Positions 11,829-22,907 of a stretch of DNA of 64,000 nucleotides are shown here, in pieces. Position 1 is the stretch's first letter, and every line of letters starts with the position of its first letter. Both the position numbers and the translations under genes were made by a program. Origin of the DNA: Manduca sexta (lineage: Eukaryota; Arthropoda; Insecta; Lepidoptera; Sphingidae); contig NC_051120.1 of assembly GCF_014839805.1 (NCBI RefSeq), positions 5,518,001-5,582,000 of the forward strand, read 5' to 3'. Below the pieces are notes generated by a model. That model was not told where the DNA came from, did no database searches, and saw only the letters and a list, made by a program, of their open reading frames with translations.

Positions 11829-11915
11829 TCCCCGTGACTACAAAGGCTGCAGTCTTCAAAACGTCGGGAGAAAATTAAGATATAAAAACCGCGACAAAAT
11901 CCGAAAAATTGTTTA
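11829..11915 (+). repeat. Rep-G fragment
   Basis: It contains CCCCGTGACTACAAAGGCTG, then CAAAACGTCGGGAGAAAAT and AAAAACCGCGACAAAATCCG, matching the Rep-G order at 63265 and (inverted) 47990. It is a partial, diverged copy. Confidence 0.6.
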
Positions 11916-11939
11916 ATTTTAATAAATAATTATAATTAT

Positions 11940-12000
11940 ATATTCTCATGTACACTTATGATAAGCGCAACCATGTTCACCTACGTTTATTTATTTTATT
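11940..12000 (+). repeat. LINE 3'-end-like fragment
   Basis: ACTTATGATAAGCGCAACCA followed by GTTCACCTACGTTTATTTA. This is related to the fragments at 1508 and 58368. Confidence 0.35.
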
Positions 12001-12876
12001 TAAACGATTTTCGCCTAAAAAACTACTGTGAAATGTTTTTTTCTTGAGCCCAATAGCTAATTGAAACGCATCCTTCTAGAAATTTCTTTTAGAATATGGT
12101 TCATTTTCTTTCTCGATACAAAAATAAAAAATCTCGCGATGAACTGTATTTTGATTCCTTGTACCCTGGTCCCCGGCCATTATAATACGATTAAGCAAGC
12201 TGTAATTCACATAAATGGTGTTCAATATTTGAACTCGACAAATTACAGATAATCGCGGTCGAAATTCACTTAATCGAAGCCCTTGCTGTGGAGTATCGAG
12301 CTGTGAACGCACGAAACTAATGCTAGCCACATCGCATATTATGTTTTACAAATTATTCGACACTGTACTTGTACTTTATAGCGAATTAATTAATTGAATT
12401 AAGAGAGATAATCGGGCGCATTCTTTGCATCTATGTCTATTCATAGAATTAAATACAGCGGTAACAATATTTGATTAGTTCATTTTGTCATTTCTTTCCA
12501 GTCAAACTGAGATTCATTATTTTTTTATAGCTGTCATTATAATTAATAAAAGGAGCAGTTTTTCCTATATATTATTTGTTATTATATCACTAACCTATTA
12601 TTTGAGATGTTATGTCTTATGAGAACTGCAATTCATTACCAGAAATTGTATCACAATAAATAGTTTTAAACAGTAATAACACCATCCAACCAAATTACAA
12701 ATAACAAAATAGCGCATAATTACAATAATTATAATATCTTAATTAATATAAACAATTACAATTTACACAGTAGTTTTAGGTTGATATAAAAAAAAATAGT
12801 GCATAGGACGTCAGTATATGAAAATGATGTGACGTATCCTCGTATATGTTTTTTTTTGCCATTACGCCATTCTTTA
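12001..12876. other. AT-rich gene-free DNA
   Basis: No gene is recognised. The two overlapping frames at 12061-12330 on opposite strands share no protein-family features. The last five bases (CTTTA, 12872-12876) are the left target duplication of the copia-type element that follows. Confidence 0.5.
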
Positions 12877-12963
12877 TGATATGTGGTGTATTGACAAGAC
12901 GTATTTTATTTCGCATTACCTATAGAAATTTCTGATTTCATCTATTTAAAGTAATATTTATCA
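12877..12963 (+). repeat. Left LTR (87 bp) of the copia-type element
   Basis: It starts TGATATGTGGTGTATTGACA and ends AATATTTATCA, with the TG...CA ends expected of an LTR. It matches 13907-13993 at 86 of 87 positions; the difference is CTATAGAAA here and CTATATAAA on the right. At 87 bp this is very short for the superfamily, where a few hundred bases is usual. No clear TATA box or poly(A) signal stands out. Confidence 0.88.
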
Positions 12964-12974
12964 GGTTATGGGCC
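12964..12974 (+). other. Primer-binding site, initiator tRNA-Met type
   Basis: GGTTATGGGCC follows the left LTR without a gap. It is complementary to the anticodon-stem part of eukaryotic initiator tRNA-Met (CATAACC with the preceding GGCC), the internal tRNA fragment known to prime Drosophila copia. The match covers 11 bases and then stops. Confidence 0.8.
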
Positions 12975-13109
12975 TTTATTACTCCGTAAAAGATTAAATC
13001 AGTTTTTTACCGAAATAGTCACGCGATTAAATGGGATTAAATTAATAGAGATTCACCGGTCAGCCACGAGCGACATTTTGTTCTAGAATTTTTTCAGCGA
13101 ACTGCAAAA

Positions 13110-13909
13110 ATGAATTCACAAATATCCATTGGTACCATCGAGAAGTTAATTGGCAGAGAAAATTATCCAACGTGGAAATTCGCCGTAAAAAACTATTTGG
13201 AACATGAGGAGCCGTGGGACACTATTGAACCGGGTGCGGATTACAAACATGATGCCAAAAAAGATACAAAAGCAAGATCTAAACGAATATTACTAATTGA
13301 TCCCATTAATTATGTCCACGTACAGGAGGCGACTACGGCGAAACAGGTATGGTCGAAATTAAAGCAAGTCTTTGATGACTCCGGGCTCAGCAGGAAAGTA
13401 GGTTTATTACGAGAATTAATAACAACTACTTTAGATAATAGCTCTAGTGTTGAGGATTATATTAATAAAGTGATGACAGCAGCACACAAGCTCAGAAATA
13501 TAAACTTTGTAGTAGGAGACGAGTGGCTCGGTACGTTGCTACTCGCTGGCCTCCTGAAGTCTACAAACCGATGATTATGGCTATAGAAAGCTCTGGTGTG
13601 CCCGTTAGCGCTGATTTTGTCAAAACGAAGTTATTACAAGACGTCAAAGTCTCAGAATCCTCAGCCTATTATGTCAAGTATAATAAAATTAGAAATACGT
13701 CAAAATCCCATAAGGATTCATCTGATAAATATCATAAGAAAAGCCCACGGTGTTACAATTGTAACAAATATGGTCATTTAAGCAAAAACTGTTATTTTCA
13801 ACATAAGAAAAAAACACAGCCTGAGAAAACAAGCTTGGTTAATAGCTCAAAAAATAATGGTTATTATGCTGTTTTTTCAGCTGCAGAAACATTGGATAGG
13901 AACAGATGA
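13110..13909 (+). pseudogene. gag: Copia-type Gag with a frameshift
   Basis: Gag capsid/nucleocapsid protein of the small LTR element. The first frame (13110-13574) starts MNSQISIGTIEKLIGRENYP and contains WKFAVKNYLEHEEPW, a copia Gag N-terminal signature. An apparent one-base loss near 13545-13550 shifts the rest into the +1-shifted frame that ends at 13909. That part has EVYKPMIMAIESSG and a zinc knuckle CYNCNKYGHLSKNC (13751-13792), which binds RNA. Combined length would be about 265 residues, a normal gag size. The stop TGA (13907-13909) is formed by the first three bases of the right LTR. As it stands the gene gives only a truncated capsid without the knuckle. Confidence 0.88.
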
Positions 13910-13993
13910 TATGTGGTGTATTGACAAGACGTATTTTATTTCGCATTACCTATATAAATTTCTGATTTCATCTATTTAAAGTAATATTTATCA
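13907..13993 (+). repeat. Right LTR (87 bp) of the copia-type element
   Basis: It is the near-identical partner of 12877-12963. The preceding purine-rich GGATAGGAACAGA is the only candidate polypurine tract. CTTTA follows directly as the target duplication. Confidence 0.88.
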
Positions 13994-13998
13994 CTTTA

Positions 13999-14187
13999 TC
14001 TCATCAATAAATAAAAAAAATGCCTAATGATGTGATAATGTTTTTATTTTTGCACAAACAAAATATAACAAGCAGAAACACATAAATAGTTAAATTATTA
14101 TTAGTAATGTGCTTATAACTAATTTAAAACAAAACAATAATTGATACGGGCCCCAAACTAGGCAGTGATAATAATTAATAAGTAACA
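13999..14187. other. AT-rich DNA without features
   Basis: Short AT-rich spacer between the copia-type element and a SINE; nothing recognised. Confidence 0.5.
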
Positions 14188-14199
14188 ACCATTCTTCTT

Positions 14200-14520
14200 A
14201 AGCGGCGATAGCCTAGTTGGTTGTGGAACGGACTGCCGAGACGAATGTCCGCAGGTTCAAATCCCAAGGGCACACATCTCGGACATTTCTAATATTATGT
14301 GTGTTTTATTTGTGAAATATCGCTTGCTTTAACGGTGAAGGAAAACATCGTGAGGAAACCTGCATGCCTGAGGAGTTCTCTATAGAAAGTTCGAAGGTCT
14401 GTGAAGTTTACCAAACCGCACTAGGCCAGCGTGGTGGACTAAGGCCTAATCCCTCTCAGTAGTAGAAGAGGCCCTTGCCCAACAGTGGGCAAGTAAGTAT
14501 ATAATACAGGGCTGATATTA
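14200..14520 (+). repeat. SINE-A, full length with target duplication
   Basis: A tRNA-derived SINE. The head GCGGCGATAGCCTAGTTGG holds the A box and GCAGGTTCAAATCCC the B box of an internal RNA polymerase III promoter. The body has GGTGAAGGAAAACATCGTGA, AGGCCAGCGTGGTGGACTAA and CAACAGTGGGCAAG; the 3' end is ATACAGGGCTGATATTA. A 12-bp duplication with one mismatch flanks it: ACCATTCTTCTT at 14188-14199 and ACCAATCTTCTT at 14521-14532. This is the best reference copy for the family here. Confidence 0.92.
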
Positions 14521-14532
14521 ACCAATCTTCTT

Positions 14533-15467
14533 TGCCTAACTCTAAAATTTGAGCAATTCGGACCTCAGCACTATCTTATATTTTTGTTTAAGCTAAACTG
14601 TTTCAAAATATTGTTTCAATATGCCCTTTGATCAGCCCCCAATTATCCAAAACAACTGAACATAAACACTAAATCGTGGCGCGACATTAACGTAAAAGAA
14701 AATCACTCTGAACCACCCCTTAAATAAATACTTCTGAGTCAACAATGACATGTCGCCCGGGAAGCGGTTACAAACTTACAAATGCGGTTCGTTAAATAAA
14801 GTTGTGTTTGGAAACAATTGGAATATGATTTTAAAAGACATCTATAATTCGTATACCAACGTATGATAATATTTCTTGACTTATATGCAAGATAAATACA
14901 TTTAAAAGTCATTTAGAACATATGAGTCATTGAAAGGTTTTTATTTTTGCAAAATTTATTCATACATTATTGTGATTTGATACCTAGTAATTTTAATTAA
15001 TTTAATAAATCAATATTTTTATTAAAAACGTATATCCAAATCATTGTTTATTACATAGAAGAAGTTTTTTATAACCAGTTAATTTTTATTCTAGTGCTTG
15101 AAGATCTAAACATGTCTTAAAATTTTATTTGAATTTCTCATGTCAATAAAAATTCTGTCTAACTGATAAAATAAAATCTTAATGTAATATAACAACTTCA
15201 CCTAATAATGATTTTCCAATACTGAACCGCAAATATAAGTTTGTCGAAGCACATCGCGTAAGGAGGTGTCATTTGCATCAATCCATGTCGTATTAGGGGA
15301 TTCCTCGTGTTTAAATAAATTGTTGCTGAGATATTTTGTGCTTTGTAATTGGCTGGCGTTTGTTGTTACAGACATTCTTACTTAATGTTTAATTGTCTTA
15401 TATAAATAGACAACCAAATATTGTTTTATTTGTATTTGAATGGTTTAAAAAGGTATAAAGGTTCAAC
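14533..15467. other. AT-rich gene-free DNA
   Basis: No gene or repeat recognised between the two SINE-A copies. Confidence 0.5.
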
Positions 15468-15480
15468 ATTGATTTATTTA

Positions 15481-15787
15481 TAATAATGTCAGCCCTGTAT
15501 TATATACTGTCCCACAGCTGGACACGGGCCTCCTGTACTATCGAGAGGGATAAGGCCTTAGTCCACCACGCTGGCCTAGTATGGATTGGCAAACTTCACA
15601 TACCCTCAAAATCCTTGGAGAATTCCTGAGGTATGCAGGTTTCCTCACGATTTCTTCACCGTTAAAGTAAGCAATAATATTCAAAGCATATCCACATAAC
15701 TTCAGAAAACTTAGAGCTGCGGGTTTTGAACCTGCGAAAATTCGTGTCCGCAGTCCGTTCCACTCCCAACTAGGCTATCACCGCTTT
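15481..15787 (-). repeat. SINE-A, full length with perfect target duplication
   Basis: On the minus strand the order is the tRNA-like head (by 15787), body and GGGCTGACATTATTA tail (by 15481). A perfect 13-bp duplication, ATTGATTTATTTA, lies at 15468-15480 and 15788-15800, proving retroposition. The B-box region is altered (GCAGGTTCAAAACCC). Confidence 0.92.
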
Positions 15788-15800
15788 ATTGATTTATTTA

Positions 15801-16137
15801 ATAAAAGACCATTTTTATTTGAGGTGGGAATCGCAATAACTTAGCTGTACAAGAAGCCAAGGAATTTTAAATCAGCTTCGATTTTACTGCAATATAATAC
15901 CTGACATAATAAAATTCTTAGCATGAAATCAATAGCGGCGGGCATAGCTTATGTTACTTATTTATTTATCACAAACAAAATGTAAGTTGCAATACTATCA
16001 CTAAATCCTACATTCTCACTAATAAAAATTTAAAATATAAATCTATAGTAATTTAAACACTGTAAAACAATGATATCATTATTTTCTTAACTAAATATTA
16101 AATAACAAAAACTGAATACCTATACATACTATATATG
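15801..16137. other. AT-rich DNA without features
   Basis: Nothing recognised. Confidence 0.45.
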
Positions 16138-16889
16138 TTGTCGCTGTAGGTGAAGAACTAAATAACTCAAAATTTCTAGTTTCGAGATAAACGCGATTAA
16201 CTGTTTTTTTTCGTTATTTTTAAGCATTACTAAAAAACTATAAATAATTTTAATGTCGGTATTTTTATATATCTTGGGTCTTATTATTTATTATATTATG
16301 CATTAACAAAAAACTCTGACCTGAAGAATAAAAATATAAAAAAATAAAAACTTCTTATTTAATTCAGCCACAACAATGTTTTGTAAGTTTGCTGAAATAA
16401 ACTAAATAACTCGTATGGTTATTTAGTTTTGCCACACTAGAAACCATGTGGTAAAGTAATTATAAGGTTAAATAATTACAATTATAGAGTTTATTAAAGT
16501 GAATACCATTAGGATCTTCAATGTCTAAATTAAACAAATCAAGTTGTTTAGTTCTTCTACACACTTGATTAATTTTGTTTACAAACAATAGACTCGAAGA
16601 AGAATTAAACAACTCATTTTATTAAATTTCTTTACTATTGAATAGATTATAAGTCGCAGTATATTGATTTTATTATGTAATTATTTACTTTTTCTACAAC
16701 AAAATATATGTTATTTGAATATATTTATTTCTCCACTTTTAACATAAAAAAAGCTATAATTTCGAAACGAGATAAGATAATGAAATGCTTGTTAGGCCAA
16801 AATATGCGCCATGTTTTGGGCAACACAAAAGTGATGAAAGCCCAAAATGGCAAAAATCCGAGTTATTTAGTTCTCCACCTACAACGACG
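16138..16889. mobile_element. 750-bp non-coding element with 31-bp TIRs
   Basis: The left end (16138-16168, GTCGCTGTAGGTGAAGAACT then AAATAACTC) is the inverse of the right end (16859-16889, GAGTTATTTAGTTCTCCACC then TACAACGACGA), with few mismatches. The interior has related motifs in both orientations, for example AACTAAATAAC and GTTATTTAGTT around 16408-16430, and GTTGTTTAGTTCTTC at 16543. No transposase frame is present. A non-autonomous DNA transposon is the likely class; a TA duplication is possible but not certain. Confidence 0.7.
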
Positions 16890-16893
16890 ATGT

Positions 16894-17078
16894 AGTCCTA
16901 CTTATAAACTTGTTTTAGCGTTAAGAGGTGGTTAAGAATTGCTTAAATAGCTGTTAAAAACATCACTGGTTCCTAGTTTAAACCTAATTAAGAGGCAAGA
17001 TGGCGGGTTTTGACTTACAGCTGATCGAGGAAGTGTTTAAACTAAGCATAGCTTTGCGAAATTTTTATAAGTATGACT
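16894..17078 (+). mobile_element. MITE-H copy
   Basis: It starts AGTCCTACTTATAAACTTG and ends TTTATAAGTATGACT, which are inverted ends. The interior includes GTTTTAGCGTTAAGAGGTGG and AGGCAAGATGGCGGGTTTTG. It abuts the right end of the 16138-16889 element with only a few bases between. No coding capacity. Confidence 0.8.
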
Positions 17079-18370
17079 GTTATTATTTGCACTTATTATA
17101 AACTATTTATGAACAGCTTAATAATCTGAACCTATGTCGTTGCTGTTATATTATTATCTAGAAAGGCACGTACTTATTTAAGCAACAATGACTCCACAAA
17201 TGCATAATTATTAGCATCAAGTATTGTTAATGCTGTTTCGCCAAATCTCACGCCGTTGAAGGTCAGTATGTCATCAACACAAAGGACATTTCCATGTCAC
17301 GGATGTTTCGACATTCGTGAAAGTTAATTGTTACTTGGGAATTTTATGCTAAGAGTATTTAAAGGATAATACGATGATAAATATAAGAAAATGCCGATTT
17401 TGTTAATATTACGCAACGCCGAAGATTCAATTGTGTATTTTTTTTGTTTGAAGGCGCTAATCTTCGAAATAGTTGCTTTGATTCGGAAACTTTTTTTCAC
17501 GACCATATCTTGAAACTGAGACAAAATCGGTCATGTAATTATAAAGAACATTATTTTAATTACGTTACTGAATGAATCCACATACTTGTCTCCTTAAAAA
17601 TAACACTTTACAGTAATATACTCGAACCGCAGATGTTAATTAAAAAGTGTAATTTTTAAACAAAATAAATATCAATAAAAAGTAATTTTAATTTATACAC
17701 CCTAATGCCACTAGTACTAAACTAAAAATTCTTCGTAGTGACATTACAATTTCAGTCAGAAATACACAACACACCATATTCACACGAAACTAAAAAAATC
17801 AGAAAAGTAAAGCAGGAAGTTTGTGGTGAGAATATTCGTTATAATATCAACCACAAATTCGGAATATTTATGGCATCAACCACAAATTCGGATGATTATT
17901 GGCACAATATTAGCAGACGTAAAGAAGAGTATGCTCTTTAATTTATTAACGGTATATCAAAATAAATCAGAAGTCCTACAGCCATCGCTGGTTGCAAATA
18001 AGCTAACACTAACAATTTAATGCTCCTTGAACATAAAATTGACCGTAAAGCCCATTACTATTTTTGGATAAATCAAATCCCCGAATTTATCATTCAAAAT
18101 CTCCAAAACGATCCAAATATAAACCCACGTACGGACAAAACAAATGCTCTCTGTCAACACAATGGATGTAACATTCTAACAGTTGGTACAAGTTCTGTTA
18201 ATTTTTGATGGATACAACATCATTTCGCTTCTGTCGCCACCATATGGGGAATACTTGGAGTAAGACATTGACTAATGTATGCACTCTAATTATTATGTAG
18301 TCTTTCAAGTTGAAATGTCTCAGAACACGTTTAAATCGAGGAATAGTAAATAACAAAGTATACATGTTAT
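17079..18370. other. AT-rich gene-free DNA with a short tandem repeat
   Basis: No gene is recognised; the several 60-80-residue frames show only AT-driven composition. ATCAACCACAAATTCGGA occurs twice, 29 bp apart (about 17847 and 17876). Confidence 0.5.
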
Positions 18371-18585
18371 TTTTTTTTTTTAAGACGAGAGATGAATCCC
18401 TCCCTCCCTTTTTTAAGACGAGAGATGAATCCCTTGGTAGTCGACACAATTATGCCGGCCTGTTGGAACCGGATATACACAGGCTGATCGCAACGCGACA
18501 CACTGACGTGGGCCACAGCGGGTTTTAAATCCTTGTGTACAGTGGTCGCTATCCAGATGGATATAAAATATACCTAGCAAAGTAT
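18371..18585 (+). repeat. Rep-E copy with duplicated T-rich leader
   Basis: Rep-E is identified by GTCGACACAATTATGCCGGC, CTGTTGGAACCGGATATACA, GGGTTTTAAATCCTTGTGTA and GGATATAAAATATACC. The leading part TTTTAAGACGAGAGATGAAT occurs twice, 35 bp apart (about 18380 and 18415), a local duplication. The usual 'GGTAAGTGGAGTGGGGTCC' block is missing. Confidence 0.75.
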
Positions 18586-21500
18586 CTACTGGCATTTGCA
18601 GATTGCCGTTGTCTTGAAGAGATTTTGCTAAAACGATAATTAATATAAGATAGACGGAACTGTGGTTGCCAATTTTTATTTATTCAGAGTGGATAAATAA
18701 TTTATATTTAATCTAAATAAAATGGAGAAACTAGAAAACATACCGTGATGTAGTGACTATACATATATGTATATATAGAGAGTACGTATCTGAATTTTAT
18801 ATAAATAATTCTGACATAAGGATAAAATTATAATAAATAGTATCTAATTAAAAAACTAATAAACACTTTTATTGATCCTAGATAAATTAAGAATGGCCGC
18901 TCGTAAAACTGTTCCAAATTCAAATTTTTTATCGACATAAAAGTCTAAAACAATATATTACTTAAAAAAATTGAAGGAAATGAAACTGGTGTAAACTATA
19001 ACACCTGATTTTATAGCCGTAATAAAAATACAAATTGAGCGTGAAACGGAACGCATTAAGTGATGTGTCCATAGATCAGAAATGTAACATTTGTTCGTTG
19101 CGTGCGCGTGCGTCGATCTAACCGATACATAATTTGGGAGGTGAATAAAATTATAATATTAATTAGACTACTGCATTTATTTCAAATATTTTGTTTGTTG
19201 ATACGTAAGGTATCACAGTTACTAAACTGAAGTTAAACTACATTTCTTGTGATAACATTTTTTTTCTTAATTTTTTTCGTTAAATAATAATAGTATTTTA
19301 AAAAAAAATGGAAGAGAAAAAATATCATGTGCAAAGAAAGCAGTTTACATTTGCATTTAAGGATTATCTAGATTATAATCATTCAGTACCATATTTGAAT
19401 AATTATTCATAACAATAAAGTTTTAATTACCTGGTGTACGCACACGTGTTTAAGAATATAAACACATGTTAATTCAACACTCCAATGCAAGTGTTGTTTC
19501 TCCCACAGGATTTTTGTTTATTTTGTAAATACCTAGATCTACACGATTCCCAAATTACATATCAATGGTTATATTTATCTTCAAAATTATAAAGTAAACC
19601 TTTGGTTTTTTTTATTTAATACAATTTTCTCTTTAATGTTCAAAATAAGGCTGATTTAATATGTTTTAATGTATTTTATTGCTATTAATGTAATCACTGA
19701 GCTATAGAATTTCTTAATTATTTTCTAGTTGTAAACCATCAAACATGTCACTTAACAAATAGTAAATGGAACCTAGTTGTAATCATTAATCCGTCTATGA
19801 CCACTAATGAGTAATTGGGCATCGTATAAAATATTTTGAGCCGTTGGCGAATTAAATTACTTGAGTAAGTAATTTGTGTCTCTTTAACCGAAATATCATG
19901 AAATAACTTCATTACTCTACAGTAATATAGCCCTAAATAGCATATGTCAATAAAGTCAAATATAATATATTGTATTGCTCGTTTATTGGGATTTAATTTT
20001 ATTGAGTTAATTTGAAAACGTCACATCGGACAAACATTGTCGGCGCGTGGACACTGGGCGCATCTATAAGGGTATAATGTATTCGGATATTTAAAAGACC
20101 AAATTTCAATTCTATCATACTTTTACCTTAAGACCAAAAGTTCTTTATACTTTCTGATACTTATTAAGAGAAGATAAGATATATGTTAGTATTAAGACCA
20201 CGACTATTTATAGCCTATGTTGAGTGTAATAATTTCTAAAAAAAATTAGCGTAATTATCTATACTCTCTAAAGTATTATTAGGATGAATCTTGCGGGAAA
20301 TCGTGGCACAGATGTTGGTCCTTTTGGAAGGCTTGTGTAAGAATATGGATCTAATACGTAGAAATCCCTTTAAGAATCATTAGTAGGGATGTGTACACCT
20401 TGCATGAACTATACTTATGGACAAAATAGAGCCAAGGACAGTGTAAGCAAGGTGCAAGAACTATTGCAGAAAAGATGAGAATTTTGATAGGTCTATGGAT
20501 GGGATCTAGCTAGACTGGTTAGTGGGATATTGATTAAGACAGTACCAATATTATTAACTCATGAAACTAAAAATAATGCATAATGATCAGAAATAATTTA
20601 TTGGGGATAAAGTTAGCTATATTTTTTGAGGCAGCGCTCGAGTTTTATAAAGCGCTGTCCGGTTTAAAAATATTCAAAATCTCAAAACAATTTGTCAAAG
20701 CGAATCGGAAAATTATTGATAGGTTTACATTAATATTTTTATAAATATTTTCTGCAATTTTGTACGGACGTTTATCCAATGTGGGGAATATCTCCCCACT
20801 TCTACATTGGTATATTGTTTAAAATTACTCTCATAATGATTCCGTACTAACTACCTGTACTCACTTATTGCTACCAACGTTCTCAACAATAGTTTAACTA
20901 CCGCACTCATTTGTTCTACAAAATTAACATTCGAATAAAACCTTTTATTTGGAACCATTGTGGAACGCTTTCCTTGCAACATTGTCCAATACAGTCAATA
21001 TTGAAATTTACGATGGTCCATTGTGTCCAGCGCGTTATATATTATATCTTTATTGGTCACTTCGACAAGCTCCGATTTTTGCGTAAAATCTCATCGGGGG
21101 TATAAAAGACCAATCATGCTCACTGTGGGGTCTAATAGGCCGTGCCTAATTGAGGGTTCGGTTTTGTGATTGCTTTATTGATTGGTGTTTGGGTGGCGTC
21201 TTTTGCAAATAGTTGAAAATAGTACTTTTTATAACTACTTTGAGATGTGAAAGATTGATAAAGATGTGAGACCACCTTGGAGGTGGTTAAAAAGCGTGTC
21301 TGCGACGTGTTGTTATTAATAAGTATTTGTTAATAACAACAACAACATATTGGCAAGTTTTGTTTTTAGTAAGTATTAAATAAGTGATTTAATGTGTTTA
21401 TCTTATATTCCAATTCGTCTTGAATTTTTGATACTTACTACTTACTTTACTGATATATACTGTTTTGACTGGTGATTTTTTACTGAATAAATCGATAGAT

Positions 21501-21589
21501 TGAGGTCTAAGCAAAGATTTTACATGATATTTTTATGATAACTGGCATCCAAGGGGAGTAAAAAAAACCAATGATTTCTTTCATTTAAA
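18586..21589. other. Long AT-rich gene-free stretch
   Basis: Three kilobases with no recognised gene or named repeat. A 35-bp imperfect palindrome lies at 20776-20810. A G-rich patch at 20280-20520 was read in all frames without a recognisable protein. Confidence 0.5.
20776..20810. other. Hairpin-forming imperfect palindrome
   Basis: GTGGGGA (20781-20787) pairs with TCCCCAC (20793-20799) across a 5-base loop, and CCAAT (20776-20780) pairs with ATTGG (20806-20810) outside. Function unknown; it is an isolated G/C-rich stem in AT-rich DNA. Confidence 0.6.
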
Positions 21590-21807
21590 TATCGAAGGCT
21601 GAAAGGCTTTTAAAATTTCGTCGTATTAAATTTTAAAGGCCGAAATATCCATGCATATTAATTATTTTTACGTTTTTCTTTCAACTGCGAGAACTAATCA
21701 CTAACTAGACGTGAATTTAAATTCTTTACTTTTCAATACTTGTTTAGTTACCCAGATTAAAGGTGAAACAAAATGTATGAAAAATGGACCTTAAGCTATA
21801 ACCTTAA
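21590..21807 (+). mobile_element. MITE-F copy, left end lost
   Basis: The interior (GGCCGAAATATCCATG, CAACTGCGAGAACTAATCAC, CTAGACGTGAATTTAAAT) and the right end match MITE-F at 53563. The right terminus reads GGACCTTAAGCTATAACC and then TTAA (21804-21807). The left TIR is absent or scrambled. Confidence 0.8.
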
Positions 21808-22907
21808 GCGACATTTTCTGCGACACTAAGTTTCATACATATTTAATATCAGCACTGTTTTCTATGCTTTTTTTTAAACCTAGTTGAAAAAAAAAAAAAA
21901 AAGGCGCTTAAGTCAATTAAAATTTTACCCATGCACATGGTTTTTACTTCAAAAATATATTATGCAAAGACAAAACACCATAGTACATACCTCACAAATA
22001 TTTAAGTTCTGGTGCTCACCCCTTATCCAAAATCGTTTACAAACTTTCAAACCGAATCAAACCTATAAATATAAAGAATTTATTTCGCTTCATCACTCCC
22101 AATGATGAATTGGCTCTAGGATTATGAAGACTAATTCGGCAAAAGTGAATTTTGGGGTGCCATCACTATGCGGAAGAAAAATTGTTCGCGCAATGACTTT
22201 GCAATACTTTAATGCATTGTACGCATAATCGAATGAGAGATGGAATTAAGGCGTTCGTGAATTTAGTGTAGTTAATATGGTGGCTTCTGGTGGTTAGGGA
22301 TGAGTGAGACGTGAAATGACTTGCGTGATCGATTCCTGTATTCAGACAAAATATTGTTCGTGCGTTCTTTAAAAATATTTACTAATTAGTTTGGGTTTGT
22401 TTGTCTAGAAGTAACTTGTGCGATATCATTGATGTTTCTAATTTATAATGAGGTTATGAATGATTGTAAGTTATAATATACCTACGTAGAGTAATGTTAA
22501 GGTTCTTTTTACAAATCGATTTTTTTCAAAACTTAGTTCTAACCTAAGGTGTATGTTATAATAACTAAACATAAATTGTTCACACATTTTTCGCACAAAA
22601 TATAATTCATAAATTAAATAACAATCAATGCAAAATAGGCATTCGGCAGAGCCCATTTTAGTTTCCGCGTATAAAAAAAAATATAGATACGTAATCGAAT
22701 AGAAATATTCGCTTATACGTGCCATTTCCTATATCAATCACTGACTGCATGTAGGTATGTGCATCATTTATGGCTGCTCACCCCCCGAGATATAGTGCCG
22801 TCATGATGACTCAAACTATAACATTTGGTATCTATCCATCGGTATTAAGTGGAGATAAAGTTAGGTTTGAAACACACTAAGAATAGATTTAAAGTCAGAT
22901 GAAAATT
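21808..22907. other. AT-rich gene-free DNA
   Basis: No gene recognised. An 18-base A run lies at about 21885-21902. Confidence 0.45.

Larger units (their letters stand above)
12877..13993 (+). mobile_element. Compact copia-type LTR retroelement, gag only
   Basis: A complete small Ty1/copia-type insertion of 1117 bp. It is bounded by 87-bp direct repeats (12877-12963 and 13907-13993) that begin TGATA, end TATCA and differ at one base. A perfect 5-bp duplication, CTTTA, lies outside both ends (12872-12876 and 13994-13998). Directly after the left repeat is GGTTATGGGCC, matching the internal initiator-tRNA-Met primer site used by copia-type elements. The interior holds only a leader and a gag reading frame with a CCHC knuckle; protease, integrase, reverse transcriptase and RNase H are absent. 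It must therefore have been copied by an autonomous relative. It may be an internal-deletion derivative or come from a short gag-only transcript. Confidence 0.9.

Noticed and set aside
14200..14275. tRNA gene from GCGGCGATAGCC...CAGGTTCAAATCCC
   Set aside because: It is the head of SINE-A; the same head recurs with the same downstream body and target duplications.
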